From Meghimatium bilineatum (Eukaryota > Mollusca > Gastropoda > Stylommatophora > Philomycidae): 64,000 nucleotides of DNA. The position numbers and the translations under genes were made by a program. The stretch is taken from NCBI GenBank assembly GCA_034231615.1, contig CM067309.1, positions 37,847,750-37,911,749 of the forward strand, in the 5' to 3' direction. Each line of letters starts with the position of its first letter. Position 1 is the first letter of the stretch. The notes under the pieces were generated by a model, which was given only the letters and a program-made list of their open reading frames with translations, was not told where the DNA came from and made no database searches. Shown here piece by piece: positions 13,401 through 28,085 of this stretch.

Positions 13401-16400
13401 TCCCTGATATCTCTCAAACAAGTTGAGTGCAGAAAGCTAGTTGATAGTGAGCTTGCTTTCTAGCACTGGGTTACAGTGTGGCAGGTTCGAAACCACTTTC
13501 AAACGAAAAAAAAATCCGGGTTGTGATTTCTCGCTCGACACGACCACTCCTCCAGTCGACTCAATTGTAAATGAGTACCTGACACATACGTTTGGGGAGG
13601 TAAAGACAGCAAGGAAGGGAACTAGACACACCACCTAATAACTGTTATGGTTTAGCACATGAAGAGGTATCTTCACCCCCGACGGCAGGTTGCTTGTCAT
13701 GGGACATAGCTTTATCTTTACTCTCAAACTCCCACTGCGTTTCTCTTGTAGCAGAACCATGGTTCTACTAAATTTCATTCAGGATATAGTCTACAGAACG
13801 GAAATACGTAATACCATCGTTTTTATTCACGCAATTAGTTGAACACATCCGACTTCGACAGTCCTTAACTTGAACAATTATATACTCACAATTTTGGTGT
13901 GTAGTGAACGATGAGACCTGATGAGTCTTTGAAACCAGCAGTATTTTCAGGATTGTTCCAGTGCACCTAGAGAAGGAAAATAATTAGAATATTTGATAAA
14001 AGGGTTATAGTTCCAAATAGTGCCTACGCCAAGGGAAGTAGGCACTAATTCCAAACCAGTTCACAATTCCACAAGGGTTAAATATAAATATATTTAGTGT
14101 TAGGATTAGTTATGTAAAATATAATTAACCCCAACCCATAACCTTAATATTAATCCTTAAAAATGAATATTAAAATAACTATTAATCAATTATTGATATG
14201 ATATTTAGTATAGCCATGAAATACTTCGGTAGGTACTAAATGGAAACACGATTCGATCAGGGTTTCTTTCACGAGATTAAACGTGGGGTCTTTGTTACCT
14301 CTAATATTATTTGGTAGTCCTGATATAACCTAATTTGATTTTGGTGTCCGCTGGTTGAAAGAGGCACGCCTCTCCAGAGGAGATGCAAACTCATTATCTA
14401 CCTATCTACCTACCTACCTATCTTTCCCGATGCCTATGTTGCTTTCAAATTGTGTCTCAGACATACTAAAAGAAACCAAGGGAAATAACAAAGTAGAATG
14501 TTTGATTAGAGTTTCCTCCCCGAACAATATATTACTTTTAATTGTCAGTGAAACTGAATTAACAAGTAGAATATTTGTCGTTTCCTCCCCACGCATATAT
14601 TACTTTAAGCCAGTGAATCCAAAACTTATTACCCCGTAGAACACTAGCCGATTTTGTTGTTTTCTATTGACCCCTGCCTGCCTAATATTTAATTTTCCTA
14701 AACACAATAACTTCAAATGTATTTTTTTTGGACAGCGGACACAGTGCTGCTAGCTATGATCGGGTTTTTGTAGAGTGGACAATTGTACACACAAGGAGAA
14801 CATATACAATTCATCTTCATATCTTCATTGAAAAGATATAAAATTCAAGTAAATATTTGAATTTGGAACGAAACAAATCAGAACATAGTAACCGCCGAAG
14901 ACGGATGTGTTGGGCCATTGGCGCAAATAAAACGGTGACACAACGCATTTCCATTCTCTGGACTACATCCTGCTGGAAATCTAGAATGAATCATGGTCCT
15001 GCTACTAGAGAGATCCAGCGGGAGTTGGAGAATGAACGCTAAAGAAGAAGAAGAACCTAGTAAAATTATTACAAAAAATTCATGTAAATATTTGAATTTG
15101 GAACGAAACAAATGCAAACCTAGTAAAATTCTTTCACAAAATTCAAATATTTGAATTTGGAACGAAACAAATGCAAACCTAGTAAAATTCTTACACAAAA
15201 TTCAAATATTTGAATTTTGAACGAAACAAATGAAAACCTAGTAAAATTCTTACACAAAATTCAAATATTTGAATTTGGAACGAAACAAATGAAAACCTAG
15301 TAAAATTCTTACACAAAATTAATACACAAATAATGATGTTAATGAGAATGATGCCCTGACATCAATTATTCACAAATTTGTTCAGGTTAGTGAGGTATAG
15401 TCTAAAATGAACCTGCAATGATTTGCAATCAAATTAAACAATTATTTTTTTTCGTAAGAAGTCTTATCTCCTTGCGGCGTAAGCAGATTGGCTTTGCAGC
15501 TGGTATGAAAACTTATAAAATATTGCACATGAATGTTGCATAGCACGACGCAGATAGGCAGTTAAACAATTTTTATGACATATAATTTATATATGTACAT
15601 ATAATGTATATTATACATATAAATTAACATATATCATCATCATCATCAATATTTTCCTCTTATGCCAAGTATGGCACATAAGGCAGATGTCATAGCTCTC
15701 CATGCTTGTCAAGCTTGGCACATAAGGCAGATGTCATAGCTCTCCATGCTTGTCAAGCTTGGCACATAAGGCAGATGTCATAGCTCTCCATGCTTGTCAA
15801 GCTTGGCACATAAGGCAGATGTCATAGCTCTCCATGCTTGTCGATCCACGCTTGGCACATAAGGCAGATGTCATAGCTCTCCATGCTTGTCGATCCACGC
15901 TTGGCACATAGGGTAGATGTCATAGCTCTCCATGCTTGTCGATCCACGCTTGGCACATAGGGCAGGTGTCATAGCTCTCCATGCTTGTCAAGCTTGGCAC
16001 ATAAGGCAGATGTCATAGCTCTCCATGCTTGTCAAGCTTGGCACATAAGGCAGATGTCATAGCTCTCCATGCTTGTTAAGCTTGGCACATAAGGCAGATG
16101 TTATAGCTCTCCATGCTTGTCGATCCACGCTTGGCACATAAGGCAGATGTCATAACTCTCCATGCTTGTCGATCCACGCTTGGCACATAGGGTAGATGTT
16201 ATAGCTCTCCATGCTTGTCGATCCACGCTTGGCACATAAGGCAGATGTCATAACTCTCCATGCTTGTCGATCCACGCTTGGCACATAAGGCAGATGTCAT
16301 AACTCTCCATGCTTGTCGATCCACGCTTGGCACATAGGGTAGATGTCATAGCTCTCCATGCTTGTCGATCCACGCTTGGCACATAAGGCAGATGTCATAG

Positions 16401-19400
16401 CTCTCCATGCTTGTCGATCCACGCTTGGCACATAAGGCAGATGTCATAACTCTCCATGCTTGTCGATCCACGCTTGGCACATAAGGCAGATGTCATAACT
16501 CTCCATGCTTGTCGATCCACGCTTGGCACATAGGGTAGATGTCATAGCTCTCCATGCTTGTCGATCCACGCTTGGCACATAAGGCAGATGTCATAGCTCT
16601 CCATGCTTGTCGATCCACGCTTGGCACATAAGGCAGATGTCATAACTCTCCATGCTTGTCGATCCACGCTTGGCACATAAGGCAGATGTCATAGCTCTCC
16701 ATGCTTGTCGATCCACGCTTGGCACATAAGGTAGATGTCATAGCTCTCCATGCTTGTCGATCCACGCTTGGCACATAAGGCAGATGTCATAGCCCTCCAT
16801 GCTTGTCGATCCACGCTTGGCACATAAGGCAGATGTCATAACTCTCCATGCTTGTCGATCCACGCTTGGCACATAAGGCAGATGTCATAGCCCTCCATGC
16901 TTGTCGATCCACGCTTGGCACATAAGGTAGATGTCATAACTCTCCATGCTTGTCGATCCACGCTTGGCACATAAGGCAGATGTCATAGCCCTCCATGCTT
17001 GTCGATCCACGCTTGGCACATAAGGTAGATGTCATAACTCTCCATGCTTGTCGATCCACGCTTGGCACATAAGGCAGATGTCATAGCTCTCCATGCTTGT
17101 CGATCCACGCTTGGCACATAAGGTAGATGTCATAGCTCTCCATGCTTGTCGATCCACGCTTGGCACATAAGGCAGATGTCATAGCTCTCCATGCTTGTCG
17201 ATCCACGCTTGGCACATAGGGTAGATGTTATAGCTCTCCATGCTTGTCGATCCACGCTTGGCACATAGGGTAGATGTCATAGCTCTCCATGCTTGTAGAT
17301 CCACGCTTGGCACATAAGGCAGATGTCATAGCTCTCCATGCTTGTCGATCCACGCTTGGCACATAAGGCAGATGTCATAGCTCTCCATGCTTGTCGATCC
17401 ACGCTTGGCACATAAGGCAGATGTCATAGCTCTCCATGCTTGTCGATCCACGCTTGGCACATAGGGTAGATGTCATAGCTCTCCATGCTTGTCGATCCAC
17501 GCTTGGCACATAAGGCAGATGTCATAGCTCTCCATGCTTGTCGATCCACGCTTGGCACATAAGGCAGATGTCATAGCTCTCCATGCTTGTCGATCCACGC
17601 TTGGCACATAGGGTAGATGTCATAGCTCTCCATGCTTGTAGATCCACGCTTGGCACATAAGGCAGATGTTATAGCTCTCCATGCTTGTCGATCCACGCTT
17701 GGCACATAGGGTAGATGTCATAGCTCTCCATGCTTGTCGATCCACGCTTGGCACATAGGGTAGATGTCATAGCTCTCCATGCTTGTCGATCCACGCTTGG
17801 CACATAAGGCAGATGTTATAGCTCTCCATGCTTGTCGATCCACGCTTGGCACATAAGGCAGATGTCATAGCTCTCCATGCTTGTCGATCCACGCTTGGCA
17901 CATAGGGTAGATGTCATAGCTCTCCATGCTTGTCAATCCACGCTTGGCACATAAGGCAGATGTCATAGCTCTCCATGCTTGTCGATCCACGCTTGGCACA
18001 TAAGGCAGATGTCATAGCTCTCCATGCTTGTCGATCCACGCTTGGCACATAGGGTAGATGTCATAGCTCTCCATGCTTGTCAAGCTTGACACATAAGGCA
18101 GATGTCATAGTTCTCCACGCTTGTCAAGCTTGGCACATAGGACAGATGTCATAGCTCTCCATGCTTGTCAAGCTTGGCACATATGACAGATGCCATAGCT
18201 CTCCATGCTTGTCAAGCTTGGCACATATGACAGATGCCATAGCTCTCCATGCTTGTCAAGCTTGGCACATATGACAGATGCCATAGCTCTCCATGCTTGT
18301 CAAGCTTGGCACATAGGACAGATGTCATAGCTCTCCATGCTTGTCAAGCTTGGCACATAGGACAGATGTCATAGCTCTCCATGCTTGTCGATCAACAGCC
18401 AGTTGTTCCAGATCGTTCATTTTTATACCAGCTGTTGTGATTTCTTTTTCAATAGTTCTTTTCAGTGTTGTATTTGGTCTTCCCTTTTTCTCTTTCCACT
18501 CAGTAACCACGTACAGACTTGAGGTGGTATTCTGTCTTCATTCATTCTGAGTTCGTGACCGATGTATGCTCAACTCCTTTTTCTAATAACGTCTGTGATG
18601 TATCTCTTCTCTTAGTGTCTTGTTTGACTTAAAGTCTTTCCACTTTGTGCTTGTGTTTTTCCTGAAACATTGTTTTTGCCAAAGAAAAGAGGTCCATGCT
18701 GTCCTGCATGTCTTTCAGAGTGGTAGCGTTTAGGACACAATCGTCGGCGAACGAGAGGTCGCGAACAATGTCCGTATTAGTTTTGGTCTTGGCCTTCAAT
18801 CTACTAAGATTGAATAGTCCTCCAGCAGCTCGATAGCGAAAACAAATTCATGCACTGTTATTCCTGAAAGGCATCATTTAACATGGCAGAGAACACCACG
18901 CTGAAGAGCGTCGGAGTCAGGACGCAACCTGTTTGACACCGCTAGTCACTGGAAAGGGATTTGAGCGTACACTGTCATCTTGCACACAGTCTGTCATACC
19001 ATCATGGAACTGGCGAACCATGTTGGTAAATTTTTCGGGGCATCCAAATGTGGCTATGATCTTCCATAGTCCTTCGCGATTTACAGTGTCGAATATCTTA
19101 GTTAGATCGACAAATGTGGTGTAGAGACCAATGTTCTGTTCGCAACACTTTTCCTGTAGTTGTCTAGCGGTGAATATCATATCAACAGTACCTCTGCCCT
19201 GTCGGAGGCCACATTGGCTCTCTGGGAGGAGACCTGTCTCAAGATGGGCTTGCAGTCTGTTTAACAGGACTCTAGCCAGGATCTTGCCTGCTTTAGAGAG
19301 CACATATATGCCTCGGTGGTTGTCGCAAGCTAGGCGATTTCCTTTTCTCTTGTATATATGTATGATGGAGGCATCCTTAAAGTCTTGTGGTATCGCTTCC

Positions 19401-22400
19401 AGGTTCCACATTGTCTGGAAGAGCTCTGTGAGTTTAGCAGACATGACAGTGCCACTAACGTCGTAAACTTCGGCTGGAATGGAGTCATAACCTGGCACTT
19501 TCCTTATGGACCAATTTGAGATTGCTTTCTCCCTCTCCTCAAGGCATGGGGGGGGGGGAGGGCTCCGATAATGAATGATTGATTGGTATTTGCGTGATGC
19601 AAGCAATCGTTTCGTCGTTTATGTTGGAGGGGCAGTTTAGTACATTTTAAAAAGGCTCAGCCCAACGTTTGAGAGTTTGATAATATTAAAGTGTTTCTCA
19701 AACGCTGGCCTGATATCATTTGCAAGAGCAGAATATGTACAACAGTAAAGATAAGCACATATAAATCTAGAATAATGTCTATTCTTTTGTACATATGGGA
19801 GAATTCGACACTTACAACGGAAATAAAATAATACAGGCTTTTGAAAACTAATGTTGCAGATAAATGTGCACCCATTATAAAGAATATAAAAGAAAAATAA
19901 TCGCGAGAAATCCAATAAATAATCTTGCAGGACAACAAGAACATCTCATAGCAGCAGTCTGAAGAAAGCCACGCGAGAAGTGAGCATCCAAAGAAGGGTA
20001 GTACTACAGTGGATACAATCCCACTGTGGCATACCAGGAAATGAAGAGGCAGACAGACTGGCAAAGGATGGAGCAACATAGAAACAAAAAGACCAAGAAA
20101 TCACCTACCAAGAAAAGAAGACCCTCATCAAAGCCATCAGGAAAGTCGACCACCCAAAAGGATAATTACCACTATCTCGACAGATCAGAACAGGTTATTA
20201 TCTTCCGCCTCAGAACTGAACACAACGGATTGAACAGCCACTAAAATAGGCTAAGATTCGTTCCATCACCACTGTGTCCTTGTGGGCAGGCAGCACAGAT
20301 CACTGAACATATCCTGCAAGACTGCAGTACATTAAACCAGTTAAGGGAAGAACACTGGCCCACAGAGATGGATATCCACAGAAAGATGTATGGGAGCACT
20401 GAGGAGCTTTCAAATACAGCAGCATTTATTAGGAAAACAGGACTTGCTGTGTAGACATGTCAAACTCCGAACGAGCAGAAGAAGAAGATAGCAGCAGTGA
20501 AGCGTGGTAAAACGTATGTGGTTTGACGACGTGATCAGGCACGATTCTCTTTCCAAAACTATTCTTCAGGTAACTGTTGAAGGTTTAATATTATATTATT
20601 TACTTAGAACGCTCTGGGTAAACAGAACCACTGATTCCTAGATATCAGTAAAGTCATATGTTACAGAATCTGTGACATCACAGCAAGGGTTGGTTGTAAA
20701 CACATTTTATGTTGAAAGTTAAAGGTCTCAATACTGAAATATAATATTAAATGTATTTATCAACCTAATTTTCATGATGGACTTTACCTGAATAGCAACA
20801 ATCTTGAAGCCGGTTAGACCGATCCTAACTCCGTTGTCGGGGTGGTAGCATTCACCGTCCATGCCTACGCTCCACACATGAAAAATTTGTATACACGTCA
20901 GGGAAGCCGACATTCCACACTCGTACGGCTCGCTCGTTGGATTCGTCGTATCTGAAATAATATTACCAGCAATAAAATTTACAGTGTCAACACTGTAAAC
21001 TTCTTTAGAAATTTGTTTAGAGCAATTTCAAAGAAAAATCATAATGCAGTAAACGAGATTTGAACACCTCCAGTCGAAGTTGGGAAACCTGTCGACTCAG
21101 GTTGCGAGGCGACTAGTTGCCATCTGAGCGAACAGGATCAAATCCTGTTTTATGCATTGTAATTTTTCTTGAATAATAAATCTTTGCTGCTTCTTATAAT
21201 CTATTATTTACTTAGACCACTCTGGGTAAATAGAACCACTGATTCCTAGATATTAGTATAGTCATATGTTACAGAATCTGTGACAACACAGCAAGGATTG
21301 GTTGTAAACACATTTTATGTTGAAAGTTCATGTAAATTGTGCACATTTACGGTACTATTTTTCAAAACGTTCTATAAAGTGCGAATGTGTTCCAAACCGA
21401 GAACCATACAAACATAAATGGAGCGATCACACAGGTGCAGTGACGTCATATTCAAGTTTCTTTCAATAGAAGCACTATTATTATGTTGCTCGTGCATATA
21501 CAAAATCTTGTTAATCCTCTATAACAGCAGTGAAAAATTTTCTTGATAAAATATGTTTACTGAATATTCCAAGTTTATTAGGTTCAATTTTTATTATCAA
21601 CTATGTTACTACGTTACACTACATGTTTGCATAATATGTTTTTTAAAAAAAAGAAGAAAATATGGCAAAAGTTTTATTTTAATGTCTCTGGTTGTGGTAA
21701 TCTTTTCTCTATGCTTTTTTTAAAGAGGAAAATGAGTATATTAAAAAAAAATGAATATAGAAATAAACTAAAGTGGTATTAATATTGAATATTTCTTTGT
21801 AGAAAACTAACAAAAGTGAAACTTAAACGAAATATATACCAAGTAAGATTGCAGCTATATTTTTTTTGCACAATTTGTGGGCGAAAAAATTTTGCTTTAA
21901 TAGAATTAAATGCGTGCAAAATTTCATATAAATTATGCTTCGTATTGACAGTTTCAAGCTTGTATTGAAAAACGTGTTTTTAAAGGGAAATAACTGTTAA
22001 ATTTGTGAACACAAAATACGAAGATATATGAGTTGAAATAAAAATTAAAAACAACACCGTGCGTTCATGGATAAGTATAGCTTGCGTTATATTCTAGTAT
22101 TACACAACCTACTCTTCTTCTTCTGCATTCATTCTCAAACTCCTGCAGATTAGCATGCTGTAGTCAGGAGAACGGAATGCGGTGTGTCATGGTCGACACA
22201 TGATTTGTAACGTTGTAGCCTAGTTGATGGTGACCCTGCTTACATGTTGTCGACACATATATTGTAACGTTGTAGCATAGTGAGTCTGCTATAGATGGGT
22301 TCTGAGAATATCATTGACAGCAAAGAAAACAAACTAGGAGGTGTTAAGAGCAATTAACGTCCAGGAAGGCTGGCTTCTGAAAATATTAAAGAAAAAGCTA

Positions 22401-25400
22401 GTTTTTTTCCGGTCACATTAAGAGTCACGACGGCATGGTGAGGGAGTTGATGATAGAAAGCAACAGGGGTAAAGGCCTCTGAAGACGCCGTAGAACAAAA
22501 GACATTCAAGAATGCCGGCGCATGCCACTAAAAGAGGCGGGACAACTTGCTCAAGACCGCGGAGAATTCCAGAGATACGTAGGGAAGACTACGTTCTGGA
22601 AAGAATATGTCACCTGATGATGATAGTGCTGGTTAAAATGCAGGACCTGAGATTGAAGCGTGGATTTGCAATAAACTAGCGGCATGTAGGAATCGAAAGA
22701 AGGGTTATAACCAAAACGGAACAGAAACAGTCAGTTATCACATGTGAAAGACATACATAATCTGTTATCACATGCTGAAGGACATACAGAATCAGTTACC
22801 ACATGCTGAAGGACATACATAATCAGTTGCCACATGCTGGAGGACATACATAATCAGTTGCCATATGCTGGAGGACATACAGAATCAGTTACCACTTGCT
22901 AAAGGAATACATAGTCAATTGCCACATGTTGGACATACATAATCAGTTATCACATGCTGAAGGACATACAGAATCAGTTGCCACATGCTGAAGGACATAC
23001 AGAATCAGTTGCCATATGCTGGAGGACATACAGAATCAGTTACCACTTGCTAAAGGAATACATAGTCAATTGCCACATGTTGGACATACATAATCAGTTA
23101 TCACATGCTGAAGGACATACATAATCAGTTGCCACATGTTGGACATACATAATCAGTTATCACATGCTGAAGGACATACAGAATCAGTTGCCACATGCTG
23201 AAGGACATACAGAATCAGTTGCCATATGCTGGAGGACATACAGAATCAGTTACCACTTGCTAAAGGAATACATAGTCAATTGCCACATGTTGGACATACA
23301 TAATCAGTTATCACATGCTGAAGGACATACATAATCAGTTGCCACATGTTGGACATACATAATCAGTTATCACATGCTGAAGGACATACAGAATCAGTTA
23401 TCACATGCTGAAGGACATACAGAATCAGTTACCACATGCTGAAGGACATACAGAATATGAGATTCGAGCACATATTCAGTGCCATGATGATGATTTGATG
23501 ACTAACAAACACCGAACATTGTTCAAATAATTACCTTCACGTGATCTCTTAGATTAGTCTGTGGCTTCCAATTTTCAATTTTTCTTCGTAAACTAATCAT
23601 TATCTTTGTGGACTGACTCGCCTGGAGAATTGAATACCTGAAAATATCCAAAGCCGCGCCATTTGGTCCACTTCTAAATAACAATAATCTTTGCAAACTT
23701 TTGGATACTTGTTTAACTTTTCCCCTAGCCACCCTAAACTAAGAAGGTACAAGTGGGTCTCGTTCGCGAACAGTGGATTGAGGCCTTGAGAAATGCGAGC
23801 TTGAAAGCGGTTACATTTATTTTCGTGCCGGGACATGTGGGCGTTCGAGGCAATGAAAGAGCGGATCAACTGGCATCGTGTGCGATTGTGACAAAGGGCG
23901 ATGGGGCAATGGATCGCGCTGACGTTTTGAACTCCTTAAGAGATATAACACGCGAGAGTGAGACTAATGTGGATGATGATTCCTTTTAAATGGCTAGGAT
24001 TAAAGATCAGGGATTGAAATGTGGTGTTGCTAGAGGTGAACATTTTGGAGGGCGCAGAAGAATGATGGTCAAACAGCATAGGACCGGTACTGTCAGCAGA
24101 AGTGTGATGGCGGATACACTCAAGGAGAGATCGGAGCAACTATGGATGTGTCCAGTTTGCAGTGATGATGATCCGACGACTAACTAACTAACCCTAAACT
24201 TTCCCAATTCATCCATGTTAAAAATCTCCAACTTACCTGTACATCCAAATAGAACCATGTGATGAAGAACGTATGTGTTGTTTATGATTGGTGTCACCGC
24301 GATCACATGAAAATCTTGGTCTTCAGGGACACCAAGTTGAGATAGATTAAAAATCTGGCATTCGTATGTTGTTTCTTTAGCTGGAACTGATGTGTCAGAT
24401 GGAAATATAACGGTCATCGTTTGAACTTCTGTCAGAATAGATTAGCAGATTGTTAAAATGAACCTTACAACTGCACTATACACAACGATCATCAATACCA
24501 AGGCTATGCTACCAACGTCAAATGTGGACACTAACAATAAAAGACAAAAGAATATATGTTAAAACAGAAATAGTCTTGCCTACGTAGAATTCTCGGAGTA
24601 ACAATAACAGACAGAATCAGAAATTGAGAATCAGAAGACTAACAAACACAATGTCAATCCATAACTCATAACTAAACAACGCATAATTCAACAACACATA
24701 ACTCAACAACTCACAACTAAACAACGCATAATTCAACAACACATAACTCAACAACTCACAACTAAACAACACATAATTGAACAACACATAACTCAACAAC
24801 TCCCAACTAAACATCACATAATTGAACAACACATAACTAAACAATACATAACAACTCAACAACTCACAGCTCATAACCTAACTCGGTTGAAAGTGACTAA
24901 AGATGGCCACGTATGCTCTTAATGATGTAGTCATAAACCGAGAATATTTAGCCGTTTAGTGATTATTTTCTTATCACGTGACTTATTCTTTCCAGAACTT
25001 ATTCTTTCCAGAACTTATTCTTTCCAGAACTTATTCTTCCTTATGAATCTCGTGAAATCCCCGCGTTCTCTGGCAAGTTGTGCATCCCCTTCCTCTAGCG
25101 ACAGGTGCATGCATTCCTGCATATCTCTTGTCCAGCAACGCACTGGTAGATCTTTGCCTCTTCTGACTTCTAGCAAGATTATTTTCTAGTCAATATAAAT
25201 AGATTCAGTAGTTTGCTATTGCTTTCTGACCGGTCCGGATGCACAATTACCCGCGGCTGACTTTGAACCCGGTACTAATGCAATCACATATGCGCCATGT
25301 AACACATGGCTATAGTTTGAAAATGGCCCATATTGTACGGGCAATACAATTTTATCAATCTATCACTGTATCCCTTGTTTGCCTAGAAGCGTCAGGGGTA

Positions 25401-27989
25401 GAAGAGTTCTCTGGAGATGGCCTTTCTTTGTGCTGTTAGCAAGCTTGTTTCTGTGGCTTATTTGATTTCTGTGATCCATCTTTTACATGGTCTGTCTCTG
25501 GCTTTGTAGCGGTTGTGTCTATGTGTCATAACCATCTATGGCATGCTGTCTGTTGGTAGTCTGGAAGCGTGTATAAACCACTTGATCTGTTGTCTTTTGA
25601 TGTGATCCAATACTAGTATTGTTTTAGTTATCTGTCTGATGTTATCATGTCTAATTCTTTCTCTTAATGATACTCCGTGTATTCTTCGTAGACATGTCAT
25701 TTCCGCTGTCACTAGTTCTCTTTTGTCTTGTGCTGTTATTGGCAATACAATTTGTTGTACTACTGGTGTCCTCACTTAATTAGTAGTTGAATAGCAGTAT
25801 CTTATACAGGATATGCTTCAGATTTTGGTTGTTTGTTTTTTGCGCAGCATACGTGGTTAACAGAAGAAGAAAATGAATAAGCTAAAGATATAAGATGCTT
25901 TTTATTTAGTGATAATGAATCTCCAACCTGGTTCTTTAATTGGCGGACAATCAAATCCTCCCCTCTTACACACGTTCGGCAACCAGTCTCCCTGTATCTT
26001 ATATTTTTCGTTCCGCAGTTTCTTCTGCATGCATTGCGGACTGTTCCAATGATCACAGATTCCTGTAGAACATTGAATACAATTATGGTACAAACATGTA
26101 TGCTATTGTCAATCAATCAACCAATCAAGTGCCATGGCGAATGGCGTAGGCGATCATGTTTCTCCACGACTCTCTGTCTCTTGTGTTGTCAATAGGCTCG
26201 GATGGTGAACTTCTACCGTGCCACAATACAAGTCCATCTAGTAACTTTTCTCTTTGTCGTCCACTATCTCTTCTCCCCCAGCACATGCGCTAGAAACCTT
26301 GACTGTCTGCCCCTAATGTTTGATATGATTGATATTTTTACGCCGTCATCAATAAGAACCTCTGCATTAGTTTTCTTAGCTGTCCATGGTATTTTCAGCA
26401 TTCTTCTCAAAAATCACATTTCTATAGCCTCTAATTTGCTTTGAATTTTTTATTGTCAATACTATATCTTTTTTTATATTATGTCCAGGATGGCATATTT
26501 TAGTTCTAAGATTTAACAATTATATTATTCTCACTTCTATTCCTGTTGTATAATTTGTGCATATTTCACCACCAGGTGGACGATTTAATTCTGAGTAAAA
26601 CAAAATGTTGGTTTATTTATTAATTTGTAAGTTAGTTAGTTTTTAAAATTATTTGTTAGTTTGTTTATGAATTTGTTAGTTTGTTTATGAATTTGTTAGT
26701 TTGTTTATGAATTTGTTAGTTTGTTTATGAATTTGTTAGTTTGTTTATGAATTTGTTAGTTTGTTTATGAATTTGTTAGTTTGGTCGTGAATTTGTTAAT
26801 TTGTTCGTGAATTTGTTAGTTTGTTTATGAATTGTGTTAGTTTGTTTATGAATTTGTTAGTTTGTTTATGAATTTGTTAGTTTGTTTATGAATTTGTTAG
26901 TTTGTTTATGAATTTGTTAGTTTGTTTATGAATTTGTTAGTTTGTTTATGAATTTGTTAGTTTGGTCGTGAATTTGTTAATTTGTTCGTGAATTTGTTAG
27001 TTTGTTTATGAATTGTGTTAGTTTGTTTATGAATTTGTTAGTTTGTTTATGAATTTGTTAGTTTGTTCGTGAATTTGTTAGTTTGTTTATGAATTGTGTT
27101 ATTTGTTAGTTTGTTCTTCTTCTTCTTTCGTTCACTTGAAACATGTCTATATCTGTAATTCTGTCTCCTTAATAAAACTCACTGTCTTTTGTAGTTCATA
27201 CAGTGTCCCATAGAGCTTTGATTCCAGTGTTGTTTCCTCTGGCCAATATGTCTGCCTCAGCGTTTCATGCTCAGAACACTCTTGAAGTATATGTTTGGCA
27301 CTCTGTGCTGCCTGTCCACATGTACACATGGCTGTGTTGCCAATCTTGAACTTTGTATACATGTGACTGCGGAGTCGGTTGTGTCCTGTTCTGAGACGTA
27401 GAATTATAACTTGTTCTGGTCTATTCATAATGTGATAGTCATCTTGTATTGGTGTGTGTGGCATTCTTATTGACTTGATCATCTTTTTTCCCCTCATGGT
27501 AGGTGATTGGTATATCTGGTTGGTTAGTTTATTAATTTGTTTATTAGGTTGATTGATTGTGATTTTGTTTGTTTGTGTATTAATGTGTTTGTTTGTTTGT
27601 GAATTAATACACAAACAAACAAAATCACAATCAATCAACCTAATAAACAAATTAATAAACTAACCAACCAGATATACCAATCACCTACCATGAGGGGAAA
27701 AAAAGATGATCAAGTCAATAAGAATGCCACACACACCAACACAAGATGACTATCACATTATGAACAGACCTAAAAAGGTAAAATTCAACGTCTCAGAACA
27801 GGACACAACCGACTCCGCAGTCACATGTATACAAAGTTCAAGATTGGCAACACTGCCATGTGTACATGTGGACAGGCAGCACAGAGTGCCAAACATATAC
27901 TTCAAGAGTGTTCTGAGCATGAAACGCTTTGTTTGTTTGTCTGTAAATTAGTTTGTGAATTTACTTGTTTGCGACTCTCTGGGGTATGT

Positions 27990-28085
<96 letters not shown>

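Noticed and set aside
15655..18400. CRISPR-like array
   Set aside because: Units are contiguous 49-bp copies without unique spacers, in a eukaryotic sequence.
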